NCBI GenBank assembly: GCA_021613375.1
Contig: CM038709.1
Location: 34,615,915-34,679,914, forward strand
Length of the DNA: 64,000 bases
Origin: Megaleporinus macrocephalus
Lineage: Eukaryota; Chordata; Actinopteri; Characiformes; Anostomidae
Direction: 5' to 3'
The notes beneath the pieces were generated by a model, which searched no databases, had not been told where the DNA came from, and saw only the letters and a list, made by a program, of their open reading frames with translations. Positions 61,001 to 62,853 of the stretch are shown here, one piece after another; position 1 is the stretch's first letter, and every line of letters starts with the position of its first letter. The translations under genes were made by a program, and so were the position numbers.

Positions 61001-62853
61001 CTTGTATGTATGTTCGTACGTATGTATGTATGTATGTATGTATAGATGGACTGCAAATGGAGGGTCACAACCATACAAAAAGAAAAAGAAAAAACTGCAA
61101 TTCCACCAAACCCCCAAAAGGCACTCTGGCCTGGCCTGGCCTTATAGCTGGCAGCACAAACAGCTGTTCTTGTAGGGTCTTCTATTTTTAAAGTCCTTGT
61201 AATGGAATCACTTAACTCACCAGGGCCAACATACCAGCCCGTCAGAAGACATCCACTGGGGAATATTCCCAGCACTTAAAGACATAGCCTTTCATACACT
61301 GTTAGAAAAGCAACACAATCTTCTTATACTAACTGTCATGCAAATATTTTCAAATATTTTTGTAAATAGAAATGACAATAATAACTTTTTTAAGTGTTGC
61401 ATTTTATAAATAAATAACAGCTCACACCAAAGAATTCAAGGAAGTGTTGTTGCTGCAACTGTTGCTGCATCTGTTGCTGCATCTGTTGCTGCAACTGTTG
61501 CTGCAACTTCCTGCTTAACCTTCCAACTCCATATTGAGTGTTACAGGGCATAGTAACTTTTCAGTTCAATCCGGCCTTTAAACAAAACAAAGAATTTGCA
61601 GTACAACAACATTCAGAGGACACATGCAAAGGCGTCTTAAATGTTGATCACTCTAGATAACAATTTTACCTGTTGCACTTCATCGAAAAAAAAAACAGCT
61701 CATACCAAAGAAAATTTAAGGAAGTTTTGTTGCTGCTGAAACTGTTGCTAAATCTTCCTATTTAGCCTTTCAACTCTAGTGTTACTGTGCACATTATTAG
61801 ACACCATATTAAAACAGTGTTCAGTGTAGTATCTATTTCAAACCAACAAAATAAAGCAGACAGAAAAGAATAAGACTTGAGGACATAGCAAGGGTATCTT
61901 ACTACTAATCAACCAATTATCTGTAAAAAAAAATGTTCTTTATGTATTTGTCTAGTACTGCGTAAATCCTCTGGGTGGCTCAATTTCCTGGATAATCTGG
62001 ATAATCTGTGTGTGCAGAACAATTCAGTAAATTTAAAGGCAGCATCTGGATTAAACAAGGTCTTATATGACTAAGCTGACTATTTTGCCTTACTTTAATG
62101 TACGTCTGTCCAATAATCTGGAACAAATGAACTTTAATAAAAAAAAAAACTATAAACTACACCGAAGTAATATGTAATGTCACTAAAGATGGAGCTGACA
62201 CTGCTGAAATTTTCTTCAGGATTTGAAAGATGACCTATAAAATGTTCCAAACAATGCAGCACTGCTATTTAAAGAGACAATAACGTAACTTGTATAGTTA
62301 ACACATATACATAGATTGTAAGGTGATCTGTGTGGCTAAATGTGCTGTGCACAGCATGGATTTTACCATATGTCACCTGACATACGATATTAGTGCTGAA
62401 CTACGCCTGAAGATCACAGGTTAGCACTAGTATAACTGAGCAGCCTACTACCATGATTTAGCAAAAAAGCTGCCAGTAATAGATTCTGCAGTGTTTTTAG
62501 GACATATAGCTGACATCCGTAGGAAATTGAATCGTAGTACAGGTGTCAGATAACTATAACATATTTGGTTTCCTATAATGGCTAACTGTCCATGGAAACT
62601 GACCCATTTACTTTGCTCCAAAACGAAATGAAAGCTCCTTCCCTATATACCAAGATTTTGAATTATGTTTACTGTTGCTGGATTACGGGCACTCAGTATC
62701 ATTATGACAACCAGATAAAACGCACAATCACATGGATGGATTGAGAGCCAGATTTAAAAATACCTCTCTTGCTATTATATTCAGCGCGTCCTCCTCGGCG
62801 GTCAGCCCATTTTTGTTAGGTGTTCTTTTCCGTCCTGGCCCCTGAGATCCCAT
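623..62853 (-). CDS. lrrfip1: LRRFIP1 gene, 16 coding exons visible, 3' part off the window
   Basis: The spliced exons give a head [14 protein letters not shown], then [41 protein letters not shown], Ser/Asp-rich cassettes, [45 protein letters not shown], and [14 protein letters not shown]. This is the order of vertebrate LRRFIP1. LRRFIP2 differs here: from memory its next stretch after [13 protein letters not shown] residues is VIEEQEEQMAEF, whereas this gene has [14 protein letters not shown] as in LRRFIP1. The family is known for binding Flightless-1, for double-stranded nucleic-acid sensing/transcription roles in mammals, and for a long coiled coil; these roles are inferred here from orthology. 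All exons are phase 0/0. Fish often have two co-orthologues (a/b), which I cannot separate. The last exon in the window ends at a donor (623), so the KHG-type tail and stop are outside. Confidence 0.93.
1529..1621 (-). CDS. lrrfip1: lrrfip1 coding exon 15 (93 bp, coiled coil)
   Basis: Acceptor ACCAG at 1626-1622 behind a pyrimidine-rich tract, donor GTATGC at 1528. Encodes 31 residues, [20 protein letters not shown] then [11 protein letters not shown]. The [14 protein letters not shown] block is a family hallmark and is closer to LRRFIP1 than to LRRFIP2 (which has LLWKDKKIG). Phase 0/0. Confidence 0.95.
1780..1872 (-). CDS. lrrfip1: lrrfip1 coding exon 14 (93 bp, coiled coil)
   Basis: Acceptor TTTTAG ending at 1873, donor GTGAGT at 1779. 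Encodes 31 residues: [20 protein letters not shown] followed by [11 protein letters not shown]. It matches the LRRFIP1 block EREKHAHSILQFQF by position and spacing. Phase 0/0. Only 158 bases of intron separate it from exon 15. Confidence 0.94.
2545..2770 (-). repeat. L2/Rex-type LINE 3' UTR fragment
   Basis: Contains the sequence style of a common fish LINE 3' UTR read backwards: a start like AAGTCAAGGTTTACTCATAAAGCACC, then AACAAGAACTCCC, AGAGGAACTAGACTC and GGGGAACCTGTCATCC. No coding sequence remains. Family assignment is from memory of such tails and is moderate. Confidence 0.5.
3093..3100. repeat. Left 8-bp target-site duplication of hAT-like copy A
   Basis: TTCTAGGT lies directly outside the element terminus TAGTGCTGAATGATAT at 3101. 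The partner TTCTAAGT lies directly outside the other terminus at 11508-11515; 7 of 8 bases agree. Confidence 0.7.
3549..3585. repeat. (CA)n microsatellite
   Basis: An uninterrupted run of CA dinucleotides, about 18 units, ending in CGGATAAATT. Confidence 0.97.
4470..4975. mobile_element. Unidentified inserted element inside the L2 LINE
   Basis: Interrupts the L2 reading frame between TALLWFR (about 4450) and [12 protein letters not shown] (about 4980). It starts with TA/TG-rich sequence, then GC-richer sequence with many GCTAG motifs (4668-4716), a C18 tract at 4744-4761, and stretches such as TGCATTTTGCGCGCGAG. No open frame or clear terminal repeat was seen. I do not recognise the family. 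Confidence 0.5.
4744..4761. repeat. C18 homopolymer
   Basis: Eighteen consecutive C bases, in the unidentified insertion. Its length is likely unstable in vivo and in sequencing. Confidence 0.95.
5368..6261 (+). pseudogene. L1 ORF1 (RNA-binding chaperone protein), broken
   Basis: ATG at 5368 opens a frame starting [20 protein letters not shown]. The reading moves to another frame near 5559 and again near 6180. A coiled-coil stretch (about 5590-5795, e.g. [20 protein letters not shown]) is followed by the RRM/CTD core of L1 ORF1 proteins: [39 protein letters not shown]. An in-frame TGA at 5805-5807 sits where L1 ORF1 normally has Arg in SRRQNI; CGA to TGA is the expected CpG decay. In the family this protein coats the LINE RNA as trimers. 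Confidence 0.85.
6718..10222 (+). pseudogene. L1 ORF2 (endonuclease + reverse transcriptase), broken
   Basis: Visible order: part of the APE-type endonuclease ([18 protein letters not shown] at about 6924, SDHAPHTV with SDH at 7185-7193), then RT ([61 protein letters not shown] at 8606-8617), and a Cys-rich C-terminus ([19 protein letters not shown], about 9860-9920). Frameshifts lie near 6912, 7625, 8925 and 9470, and an in-frame TAG at 8564-8566. The N-terminal endonuclease part with the catalytic Glu (QETH-type) is not recognisable in 6262-6717. Confidence 0.9.
10574..11160 (+). mobile_element. L2 LINE, 3' half after the L1 insertion
   Basis: Begins ATATACAAAGCCCTATGCGG, the direct continuation of the frame cut at 5207. 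It carries the L2 C-terminal coding end ([20 protein letters not shown] reading near 10780-10830) and 3' UTR features seen again in the L2 at 35290-35620: GGGGTTCATGGACA and AACTAAGATGCTGGTGCTGT. The terminal tail is not clear. Confidence 0.8.
11508..11515. repeat. Right 8-bp target-site duplication of hAT-like copy A
   Basis: TTCTAAGT immediately after the terminus ...CCAGGCCTA; pairs with TTCTAGGT at 3093-3100. Confidence 0.7.
11766..11919. repeat. Perfect inverted repeat, 74-bp arms, 6-bp loop
   Basis: Arms 11766-11839 and 11846-11919 are exact reverse complements; the loop is CCCCCT. The symmetry ends at 11765/11920. A small second stem (GATCGCC, loop TGTAAT, GGCGATC) follows at 11919-11938. 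The arms lie in decayed LINE sequence. Confidence 0.97.
12306..12360. repeat. Perfect inverted repeat, 25-bp arms, 5-bp loop
   Basis: Arms 12306-12330 and 12336-12360 are exact reverse complements around the loop TTGGG; each arm contains CACGTG. It lies about 390 bases from the 74-bp palindrome, in the same LINE remnant. Confidence 0.97.
12740..13040 (-). mobile_element. Tc1/mariner transposase remnant
   Basis: Reads like the reverse of a fish Tc1-like transposase: GGGGTTAAGGTCAGGACTCTG, TTTCACAACTTGAGAATATTGACATTGTC, then GAATATGAACATGCG and ATTCAGTACATTCAGGTGGTCAGCTG. These match the D-D-E core region in such elements. Ends and frame are lost. Confidence 0.6.
13080..14500. other. Intron sequence, no feature identified
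   Basis: AT-rich sequence with a few small open frames but no family motif that I can name. It is probably old repeat debris. No exon-like phase-0 frame with good splice sites was seen. Confidence 0.4.
14535..14830 (+). mobile_element. Rex/CR1-type LINE RT C-terminal fragment
   Basis: Translation gives [18 protein letters not shown], then [17 protein letters not shown], the end of the RT/thumb region in Rex1-like LINEs. It is followed in another frame by [15 protein letters not shown]. Short ACAGT repeats precede it at 14572-14595. A frameshift lies near 14785. Confidence 0.75.
15045..15215 (-). CDS. lrrfip1: lrrfip1 coding exon 13 (171 bp, coiled-coil start)
   Basis: Acceptor TTTAG ending at 15216, donor GTATGT at 15044. 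Encodes 57 residues: [53 protein letters not shown]. This is the most conserved block of the family and the LELEEQLAESRR-like part identifies LRRFIP1 rather than LRRFIP2. It joins exon 14 as EEKNK-DLEREKH after a 13-kb intron stuffed with transposons. Confidence 0.97.
15337..15600 (+). mobile_element. tRNA-derived SINE
   Basis: A tRNA-like head contains an A-box-like TGGCCTGAAGG (15360) and a B box GGTTCGATCCC (15406). It is followed by the core typical of fish SINEs (GAGCAAGGCACCTAACCCC, CTGCTCCCCGGGCGCC, CACTGCCCCCTAGTGTG) and an end near GGATGGGTTAAATGCGGAGGTC. A short direct repeat GTGGGCAGTC precedes it. Plus strand, antisense to the gene. No obvious poly(A). Confidence 0.9.
15737..15808 (-). 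CDS. lrrfip1: lrrfip1 coding exon 12 (72 bp)
   Basis: Acceptor TAG ending at 15809, donor GTACAT at 15736. Encodes 24 residues, [16 protein letters not shown] then TQSLKDIK; the human counterpart reads [18 protein letters not shown]. In mammals this exon is absent from some isoforms, and its phase 0/0 ends fit that. Confidence 0.93.
16036..16665 (-). mobile_element. Tc1/mariner-superfamily element, 3' half
   Basis: The left edge carries the inner terminal-repeat motif GATGGCAGCATCTAAAAAAG. On the minus strand follow the transposase C-terminus (reading ..[18 protein letters not shown].. with frameshifts) and the DDE-domain C-terminal half. It ends near 16660. The same family's terminal repeat occurs alone at 40930-41110 and 42187-42290. 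Confidence 0.75.
16850..17390 (+). mobile_element. Second Tc1-like (IS630-type) element fragment
   Basis: Plus-strand coding debris: the block around CCCCTTAGTTCCATAGAAGG (16976), GGAACAGTTTGGTAGGCCC, CAGTGCACAAAGCAAGG, GCCCTGACCTAAATCC and AGAAAGCCTTCCCAGTAG. These correspond to the DDE core and C-terminus of a widespread fish Tc1-like transposase. The right end is a terminal-repeat-like CAATACTTTTCTCTATATAGTGG near 17384. Many stops. Confidence 0.75.
17400..18180. other. Intron sequence, nothing recognised
   Basis: AT-rich sequence without recognised coding, RNA or repeat motifs. Confidence 0.4.
18190..18960 (+). mobile_element. L2/Rex-type LINE RT end and 3' UTR
   Basis: Plus strand shows the RT end (TCTGAAGATGCAAGAAGCCCTGG, then [14 protein letters not shown] and [16 protein letters not shown] readings in more than one frame), ending in coding sequence near 18690. 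A 3' region follows with GTAAGAGTGTCTGCTAAATGCCG (about 18938), a common fish LINE tail. Several frameshifts. Confidence 0.75.
19122..19247 (-). CDS. lrrfip1: lrrfip1 coding exon 11 (126 bp)
   Basis: Acceptor ATAG ending at 19248, donor GTACAC at 19121. Encodes 42 residues: [20 protein letters not shown], then [20 protein letters not shown] and IK. The human counterpart contains [20 protein letters not shown]. Ser/Thr-rich, probably disordered and phosphorylated (inference). Phase 0/0. Confidence 0.95.
19344..19379 (-). CDS. lrrfip1: lrrfip1 coding exon 10 (36 bp)
   Basis: Acceptor CTACAG ending at 19380, donor GTTAGC at 19343. Encodes [12 protein letters not shown], aligning with VEERPEKDFTEK in LRRFIP1, directly before the exon that starts VSSRAS. 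Only 96 bases of intron separate the two. The residue match is modest but position, phase and spacing agree. Confidence 0.85.
20490..20567 (-). CDS. lrrfip1: lrrfip1 cassette exon 9 (78 bp, Ser-rich)
   Basis: Acceptor CCCTAG ending at 20568, donor GTGAGC at 20489. Encodes 26 residues, [20 protein letters not shown] then KCSSPV, resembling the family's alternative exon with the SRASSRASSARASPV signature. Phase 0/0, so inclusion or skipping keeps the frame. Probably alternatively spliced (inference from family). Confidence 0.85.
20740..22020 (+). mobile_element. Tc1-like element, decayed
   Basis: The left end has the fish Tc1 terminus GTACAGTCATGGCCAAAAGT (20740) with ATTGAGAATGGCACAAATTT. The transposase starts at 21079 ([20 protein letters not shown]) with a helix-turn-helix, then [18 protein letters not shown] and [13 protein letters not shown] (first part of the DDE core, about 21430-21540) in another frame. 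Near 22015 TACTGTACAT marks the likely right end. Frameshifts and stops throughout; immediately next to the 54-bp cassette exon. Confidence 0.85.
22154..22207 (-). CDS. lrrfip1: lrrfip1 cassette exon 8 (54 bp, Ser-rich)
   Basis: A strong acceptor: a long pyrimidine tract then TAATCAG ending at 22208; donor GTAAGA at 22153. Encodes [18 protein letters not shown] (18 residues), phase 0/0. The composition and position fit the Ser-rich alternative cassettes of LRRFIP genes. I have no close residue-level match from memory, so this is an exon by splice signals, phase and composition. Confidence 0.75.
22300..23990. other. Intron sequence, mostly unrecognised, with a (TG)n at about 23592-23612
   Basis: AT-rich, no exon-like frames seen. 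A short GT-dinucleotide run sits at 23592-23612. Small open frames here have no family motif. Confidence 0.4.
24000..24530 (+). mobile_element. LINE RT C-terminal fragment and LINE 3' tail
   Basis: 24030-24200 reads like a decayed CR1/L2 RT end (YCN-type, [20 protein letters not shown]). 24400-24510 has a LINE tail with a body GTACAGTGTAACTGTCTGTTTTGC and the terminal repeats CTTGAATCTGGAATCT. The two may come from one element or two. Confidence 0.55.
24672..24731 (-). CDS. lrrfip1: lrrfip1 cassette exon 7 (60 bp, poly-Asp)
   Basis: Acceptor CCCACAG ending at 24732, donor GTTAGT at 24671. Encodes SNDY, nine Asp, then YNTKSSR (20 residues), phase 0/0. The nine Asp codons are all GAT, from a perfect trinucleotide run at 24694-24720 on this strand. 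Flanks DY..YNTKSSR look selected rather than random, and the exon has good splice sites. Still, RNA evidence is needed to prove it is used. Confidence 0.72.
24693..24720. repeat. (ATC)9 / (GAT)9 microsatellite inside a coding exon
   Basis: Nine perfect trinucleotide units plus one base. Length change here would change the number of Asp residues without shifting frame. Confidence 0.95.
25342..25474. repeat. Local duplication, copy 1
   Basis: AATAATAATTC..CTAAGTATAAA..TTTTTCTTAT..ATGTCTCAACTAA..GATTAAACAGACAGACAGAT..GACCTGACATGAACCTCTATG..TGCTGGAA. Nearly identical to 26482-26615, same orientation, about 1.14 kb apart. Weaker similarity continues for another 60-70 bases on the right. Confidence 0.9.
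26482..26615. repeat. Local duplication, copy 2
   Basis: Direct copy of 25342-25474 with a few changes (e.g. AACTAACGG against AACTAAAGG). No open frame; lies in the intron between the GAT exon and the next upstream exon. Either a tandem intron duplication or two copies of an unrecognised repeat. Confidence 0.9.
26616..27690. other. Intron sequence, nothing recognised
   Basis: AT-rich, no recognised repeat or exon-like frame. Confidence 0.4.
27702..27752 (-). CDS. lrrfip1: lrrfip1 coding exon 6 (51 bp)
   Basis: Acceptor TTTGCAG ending at 27753, donor GTCAGT at 27701. Encodes [17 protein letters not shown], aligning with ASDEDERMSVGSRGSLR in LRRFIP1. Acidic patch followed by Ser. Phase 0/0. 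In this transcript the Met is internal. Confidence 0.92.
28310..28354 (-). CDS. lrrfip1: lrrfip1 coding exon 5 (45 bp)
   Basis: Acceptor ATTAG ending at 28355, donor GTTTGT at 28309 (weak). Encodes [15 protein letters not shown], matching the EDSERYSRRSRRN block after EQWM in LRRFIP1. Phase 0/0. The weak donor suggests regulated inclusion (inference). Confidence 0.88.
28782..29693 (+). mobile_element. Tc1-like element with terminal repeats, decayed
   Basis: The left end ACAGTGCTGTGAAAAAGTATTTGC and the right end ...ACTTTACAGCACTATAG are imperfect inverted repeats. Inner repeat parts also mirror (CAAAATGCTGCTTTTAAACGACTCC on the left, GCTGCATTTTGTGTTTC on the right). Plus-strand transposase debris at 29090-29280 includes [20 protein letters not shown], the DDE mid-region. 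About 0.9 kb, so internally deleted. Confidence 0.8.
30026..30082 (-). CDS. lrrfip1: lrrfip1 coding exon 4 (57 bp)
   Basis: Acceptor CTCAG ending at 30083, donor GTACTA at 30025. Encodes [19 protein letters not shown]; human LRRFIP1 has [16 protein letters not shown], so this exon has three extra residues after GLD. Phase 0/0. Confidence 0.96.
30588..30605 (-). CDS. lrrfip1: lrrfip1 microexon 3 (18 bp)
   Basis: Acceptor CTGCAG ending at 30606, donor GTAGGA at 30587. Encodes exactly IYQVQK, the six residues between ERQQKE and KYYGLD in LRRFIP1. Phase 0/0. Standard gene finders are likely to miss it. Confidence 0.93.
30784..32395 (+). mobile_element. L2-type LINE: ORF1 (SGNH hydrolase) and ORF2 start
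   Basis: ORF1 opens at 30784 ([20 protein letters not shown]) with CxxC-type cysteines and a coiled stretch, then breaks. In the next pieces a GDSL/SGNH-hydrolase domain is clear: [24 protein letters not shown] (31340), [18 protein letters not shown] (31570-31620), the D-x-x-H-P catalytic motif. ORF2 debris begins at 31900 and ends in [20 protein letters not shown]. Several stops and frameshifts. Antisense to lrrfip1. It continues at 32690, 35290 and 37080 after nested insertions. Confidence 0.88.
32396..32672 (+). mobile_element. 3' end of another LINE (L1-like) with poly(A)
   Basis: Interrupts the L2 ORF2. A T-rich tract (32467-32503), TCCCCTCCTAGAGTGGGAGG, a G-rich GGGGGGAATGGGGGCTG, then AATGTTAAAATAAAAACAG and A12 at 32661-32672. 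Layout resembles the 3' UTR plus tail of the L1 at 10223-10559 but the sequence differs. Clear TSDs were not found. Confidence 0.55.
32690..33120 (+). mobile_element. L2 LINE RT domain remnant
   Basis: Reads [37 protein letters not shown] (the YADD-type motif with T replacing the second D), NPDKTEVLI, and then jumps to [13 protein letters not shown] with a deletion. Continuation of the LINE from 30784; ends at the hAT-like insertion near 33130. Confidence 0.85.
33163..35305. mobile_element. hAT-like non-autonomous element inside the L2
   Basis: The left end CAAAGGTGTCAAAAATATTCACATTCATTACTCAGGTAGAAGTA and right end ..CTTAAGTAAGGTAACAAAG have the ACTCAAGTA-style subterminal repeats known from fish hAT (Charlie-type) elements; inner copies such as TTTTTACTCAAGTAAAAGTG (33261) and GTAAGGAGTAGAAAGTAC (35179) mirror each other. 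No transposase frame. Its insertion splits the L2 between 33120 and about 35310. Confidence 0.6.
35310..35630 (+). mobile_element. L2 LINE 3' part
   Basis: Coding end (TCTCAACCTTTAAGTCTAGACTG, AAAACATACTTGTTTAGTTTAG) and 3' UTR GGGGTTCATGGACACAGAGG, AAACTGAGATGTTGGTGCTGT. Same sequence blocks as at 10780-10920. It breaks off at about 35630 where another LINE is inserted. Confidence 0.8.
35640..37076 (+). mobile_element. Different-clade LINE fragment (Rex/I-like RT end)
   Basis: RT end: [24 protein letters not shown] reading (about 36110-36170), [11 protein letters not shown], then an intact stretch at 36290-36646 containing [25 protein letters not shown] and [20 protein letters not shown], ending SNFKLLISN plus stop. 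A very T-rich 3' UTR and a tail (TGAC/TGAT)n at 37048-37076 close it. It sits in the L2 3' UTR. Confidence 0.8.
37077..37275 (+). mobile_element. L2 LINE terminal 3' UTR and tail
   Basis: Ends with the standard fish L2 tail GTGTAAAGCTGCTTTGTGAC..GTAAAAAGCGTTATACAAATAAAGTTGAATTGAAT. It completes the LINE that starts at 30784. Confidence 0.8.
37280..37790. other. Intron sequence, nothing recognised
   Basis: AT-rich, no recognised motif. Confidence 0.4.
37795..37865 (+). repeat. Fragment of a MITE-like repeat (family of 41650-41930)
   Basis: Contains CAAGGAGGTGGTTTTTAATGTTATGGCTGATCTGTG, the right end also seen at 41887-41922. Followed by a short CA-rich stretch. Confidence 0.75.
38900..40260 (+). 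mobile_element. Ty3/Gypsy LTR-retrotransposon remnant (protease and RT)
   Basis: 39420-39480 reads [18 protein letters not shown], the aspartic protease motif with the catalytic DSG changed to DWG. 39770-40110 gives [54 protein letters not shown] (RT palm start) in shifting frames. The YxDD region and LTRs are absent. 38900-39400 is probably gag debris. It lies just inside intron 2, antisense to lrrfip1. Confidence 0.85.
40556..40642 (-). CDS. lrrfip1: lrrfip1 coding exon 2 (87 bp)
   Basis: Acceptor TTCAG ending at 40643, donor GTAAAT at 40555. Encodes 29 residues: [29 protein letters not shown]. This Arg/Ala/Glu-rich helix is nearly invariant in LRRFIP1 and LRRFIP2. Phase 0/0, joined to exon 1 as ARE-AETRL. 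Confidence 0.97.
40930..41112. repeat. Solo terminal repeat of a Tc1/mariner-type element
   Basis: Starts ACAACCCTAATTCCAATAAG and ends GATGGCAGCAACACATCTC..AAAAAAAGTGGGACTG, the outer and inner borders of the long terminal repeat of the family that supplies 16036-16665. Confidence 0.75.
41645..41930 (+). repeat. MITE-like repeat
   Basis: Blocks CACCACCATCATGTCAGTGTC, TGCTGAGAATGACCCACCACC, TCTGTGGTGGTCC and the right end GGAGGTGGTTTTTAATGTTATGGCTGATCGGTGTA. A reverse-oriented copy lies at 42935-43150 and a fragment at 37795. Non-coding, common in fish genomes. Confidence 0.8.
42187..42290. repeat. Partial terminal repeat, same Tc1-type family as 40930
   Basis: AAAAGTTGGGATGATGTGCAACACGTTAATAAAATCAGAATGC matches the outer terminal repeat of the family. 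Confidence 0.6.
42300..42930. other. Intron sequence, nothing recognised
   Basis: AT-rich with no recognised element. Confidence 0.4.
42935..43150 (-). repeat. MITE-like repeat, reverse copy
   Basis: AAAACCACCTTGTTTCTACAC, GTAGTCCATCTGTTTCTCTG, and GTGATGGTGTGTTACGCTGGT are the reverse complement of the family at 41645-41930. This copy keeps a stretch missing there (TTTTATTAGCTCC). Confidence 0.75.
43160..44860. other. Intron sequence, nothing recognised
   Basis: AT-rich, with a C-rich patch (CACCCCCCCACCCCCGCC, 44328-44345). No exon-like or transposon-like feature that I can name. Confidence 0.4.
44885..45745 (-). mobile_element. Tc1-like element, decayed
   Basis: On the minus strand, [20 protein letters not shown] then [17 protein letters not shown] (45175-45300) is the DDE core of a Tc1 transposase; upstream pieces (e.g. 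from [40 protein letters not shown] reading near 45370-45420) are in other frames. The left end carries TTCTTTGCAAAAAGTATTAAAAATGAAAAAC. Dead by frameshift. Confidence 0.88.
45750..46740. other. Intron sequence with a small Tc1 scrap
   Basis: 46304-46340 (TTGACCTTAACCGAGACAAGTAAGGCCTGC) resembles a piece of a fish Tc1 transposase gene read backwards. The rest is unrecognised. Confidence 0.35.
46755..48005. mobile_element. hAT-like terminal sequences, composite
   Basis: 46755 starts TAGGGCTGGGTGATATAAAA with CGATATTTTTAGCTGAATGGCGATATACGATA, a classic hAT terminus in fish. Near 47720 CCCAGCCCTA and near 47940-47995 AT-rich GATATAAACGATATTGTC are possible counterparts. I did not find a matching 8-bp TSD, so the right border is uncertain. 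Interior unrecognised. Confidence 0.5.
48060..48945 (+). mobile_element. L2-type LINE, internally deleted, with tail
   Basis: 48173-48565 reads as an ORF2 linker between endonuclease and RT ([55 protein letters not shown]), similar to 32090-32395. RT debris follows ([16 protein letters not shown], [18 protein letters not shown]), then an abrupt jump at about 48890 to the 3' tail GTAAAAAGCGCTATATAAATAAATG and (TTGA)n. Plus strand. Confidence 0.85.
48950..49740. other. Intron sequence, nothing recognised
   Basis: No exon-like frame or transposon motif. 49560-49620 (GTGGACTTTGTGGACTCG, GCCAGCAGGACTGTCTACAG) might be a short Rex-type LINE scrap. Confidence 0.35.
49960..50090 (-). mobile_element. 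Rex-type LINE RT fragment
   Basis: The minus strand reads [20 protein letters not shown] then [18 protein letters not shown], the late RT/thumb motif of Rex1-like LINEs. Sense orientation to lrrfip1. Confidence 0.85.
50340..51620 (+). mobile_element. L2-type LINE RT domain remnant
   Basis: [47 protein letters not shown], then [10 protein letters not shown] (50818), [34 protein letters not shown] and [15 protein letters not shown]. The order is complete for the RT domain but stops and frameshifts interrupt. Plus strand. Confidence 0.88.
51650..52225. repeat. LTR-like insertion with direct internal repeats
   Basis: AATAAAACTGTGCCTCTAGGGCC occurs at about 51901 and again at about 52077, each followed by a GCCTAGCAG..AGAG..TTGG..GTGCAGGA block. 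ATAAACGTTTTACTTTTTAAAACCG and GTGGGCTCGACCCTGGCAG resemble LTR ends. The flanking LINE sequence is partly repeated on both sides (CACTTTTAAACCTCATTC and CACTTTTATACCTCATTC). No coding. Confidence 0.45.
52225..52460 (+). mobile_element. LINE 3' UTR and tail
   Basis: T-rich sequence then GTAAAGCAGTTGCAAGGGTGTATGAAAGGTGCTATAAAAATAAACTTGCCTTGCCTT, the tail of the LINE whose RT lies at 50340-51620. Confidence 0.7.
52610..52860 (-). mobile_element. LINE 3' end (Rex-type), reverse
   Basis: TTCAAGTTTCAAGTTTATTTGTCATTTGCAC at 52615 is the reverse of the terminal repeats and tail of Rex-like LINEs; a forward version (GACAAATAAACTTGAAACTTG) ends the fragment near 56090. Body AT-rich without coding. Confidence 0.55.
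52992..52999. repeat. Left target-site duplication of hAT-like copy B
   Basis: TGTGTAGA, identical to 55385-55392. Confidence 0.85.
53245..54605. mobile_element. Harbinger-like foldback element inside hAT copy B
   Basis: The outer ends are imperfect inverted repeats: CATTTATACTCCGTCTACGTGCGGA on the left and GGATCCGTAATTAACACTGAGTATAAATTAACG on the right. Inner arms 53470-53760 and 54225-54440 are inverted copies (TACGGTGGCCGAGAAG, TTTCATCAAAACG, AACGAACGCGCTGC, TGGGACCA, TTTACATTGCG-type blocks). The left arm carries extra tandem units of the AACGCGCTGC..TTTCATCAAAACG block. The spacer has a CGAGGCTTG/GACGTCA-rich sequence beginning AGTGATGGGCAAATGATAC, itself like a hAT end. Family name is tentative. 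Confidence 0.6.
55009..55094. repeat. Compound microsatellite (TA)n(CA)n(TACA)n(CA)n
   Basis: TA run to 55026, CA to 55035, TACA tetranucleotides to 55063, then a long CA run to 55094. Confidence 0.95.
55385..55392. repeat. Right target-site duplication of hAT-like copy B
   Basis: TGTGTAGA, identical to 52992-52999. Confidence 0.85.
55730..56090 (+). mobile_element. LINE 3' end fragment (Rex-type)
   Basis: Ends with GAATGACAATGACTAAATGACAAATAAACTTGAAACTTGAACTTG, a tail of repeated ACTTGAA units. The body has no frame that I can place with confidence. Confidence 0.45.
56100..56860. other. Intron sequence, nothing recognised
   Basis: AT-rich, no recognised motif. Confidence 0.4.
56865..57320 (-). 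mobile_element. BEL/Pao LTR-retrotransposon pol fragment
   Basis: The minus strand reads [48 protein letters not shown], then in another frame [31 protein letters not shown] and [10 protein letters not shown]. These are the region before and at the start of the BEL/Pao RT. A frameshift near 57040 and loss of the rest make it inert. Sense orientation to lrrfip1. LTRs not seen. Confidence 0.85.
57330..58010. other. Intron sequence, nothing recognised
   Basis: AT-rich; no motif recognised. Confidence 0.4.
58020..59490. mobile_element. Foldback DNA element, about 1.4 kb
   Basis: Long inverted arms: 58040-58360 against 58920-59460. Shared blocks include CATTAACATACAG, GAGGTGGGCGGTCCTATCCT, ACTCTAAAGCAGGATT, TAGCTGTACAGCTAGC and CTAGTTTGGTTTGGAAAGG. 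The outer ends are AAATAAATAAATG-rich. The right arm has an extra segment of about 110 bases (58987-59095). The spacer (58360-58920) has no frame. Probably a non-autonomous transposon; family unknown to me. Confidence 0.8.
59500..60470. other. Intron sequence, nothing recognised
   Basis: AT-rich; no motif recognised. Confidence 0.4.
60480..60735. repeat. Intron-1 duplication, copy 1
   Basis: Shares with 62396-62673: AGTATAACTGAGCAG, AGTAATAGATTC, TAGGAAATTGAATCGTA, GTCAGATAACTATA, AATGGCTAACT, ACTGACCCATTT, CCCTATATACCAAG and TTTTGAATTATGTTTACT. Same orientation, 1.9 kb apart. Non-coding. Confidence 0.92.
61003..61044. repeat. (TATG)n microsatellite
   Basis: About ten TATG tetranucleotides with two interruptions (TTCG, TACG). 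Confidence 0.9.
61422..61560. repeat. Duplicated segment with (GTTGCTGCAWCT)n array, copy 1
   Basis: AACAGCTCACACCAAAGAA..AAGGAAGTGTTGTTGC then GTTGCTGCAACT/GTTGCTGCATCT units at 61446-61505, then AACTTCCTGCTTAACCTTCCAACTC. Copy 2 at 61695-61790 has fewer units. Confidence 0.85.
61695..61790. repeat. Duplicated segment, copy 2
   Basis: AACAGCTCATACCAAAGAA..AAGGAAGTTTTGTTGCTGCTG..ATCTTCCTATTTAGCCTTTCAACTC parallels 61422-61545 with the 12-base array mostly missing. Confidence 0.8.
62396..62673. repeat. Intron-1 duplication, copy 2
   Basis: Second copy of 60480-60735; it ends about 90 bases before exon 1 and carries a small insertion (CAAAACGAAATGAAAGCTCCTT). Confidence 0.92.
62764..62853 (-). 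CDS. lrrfip1: lrrfip1 coding exon 1 with start codon (90 bp)
   Basis: ATG at 62853 in ATCCGATGGGAT-like context on the minus strand (purine at -3 is G/C-rich, GACCCGATGG, with G at +4: a fair Kozak match). Donor GTATTT at 62763. Encodes [20 protein letters not shown] then [10 protein letters not shown], matching the LRRFIP1 isoform head MGTQGPGRKR. Phase 0 end, joined to AETRLAAKR in exon 2 across a 22-kb intron. Confidence 0.96.
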
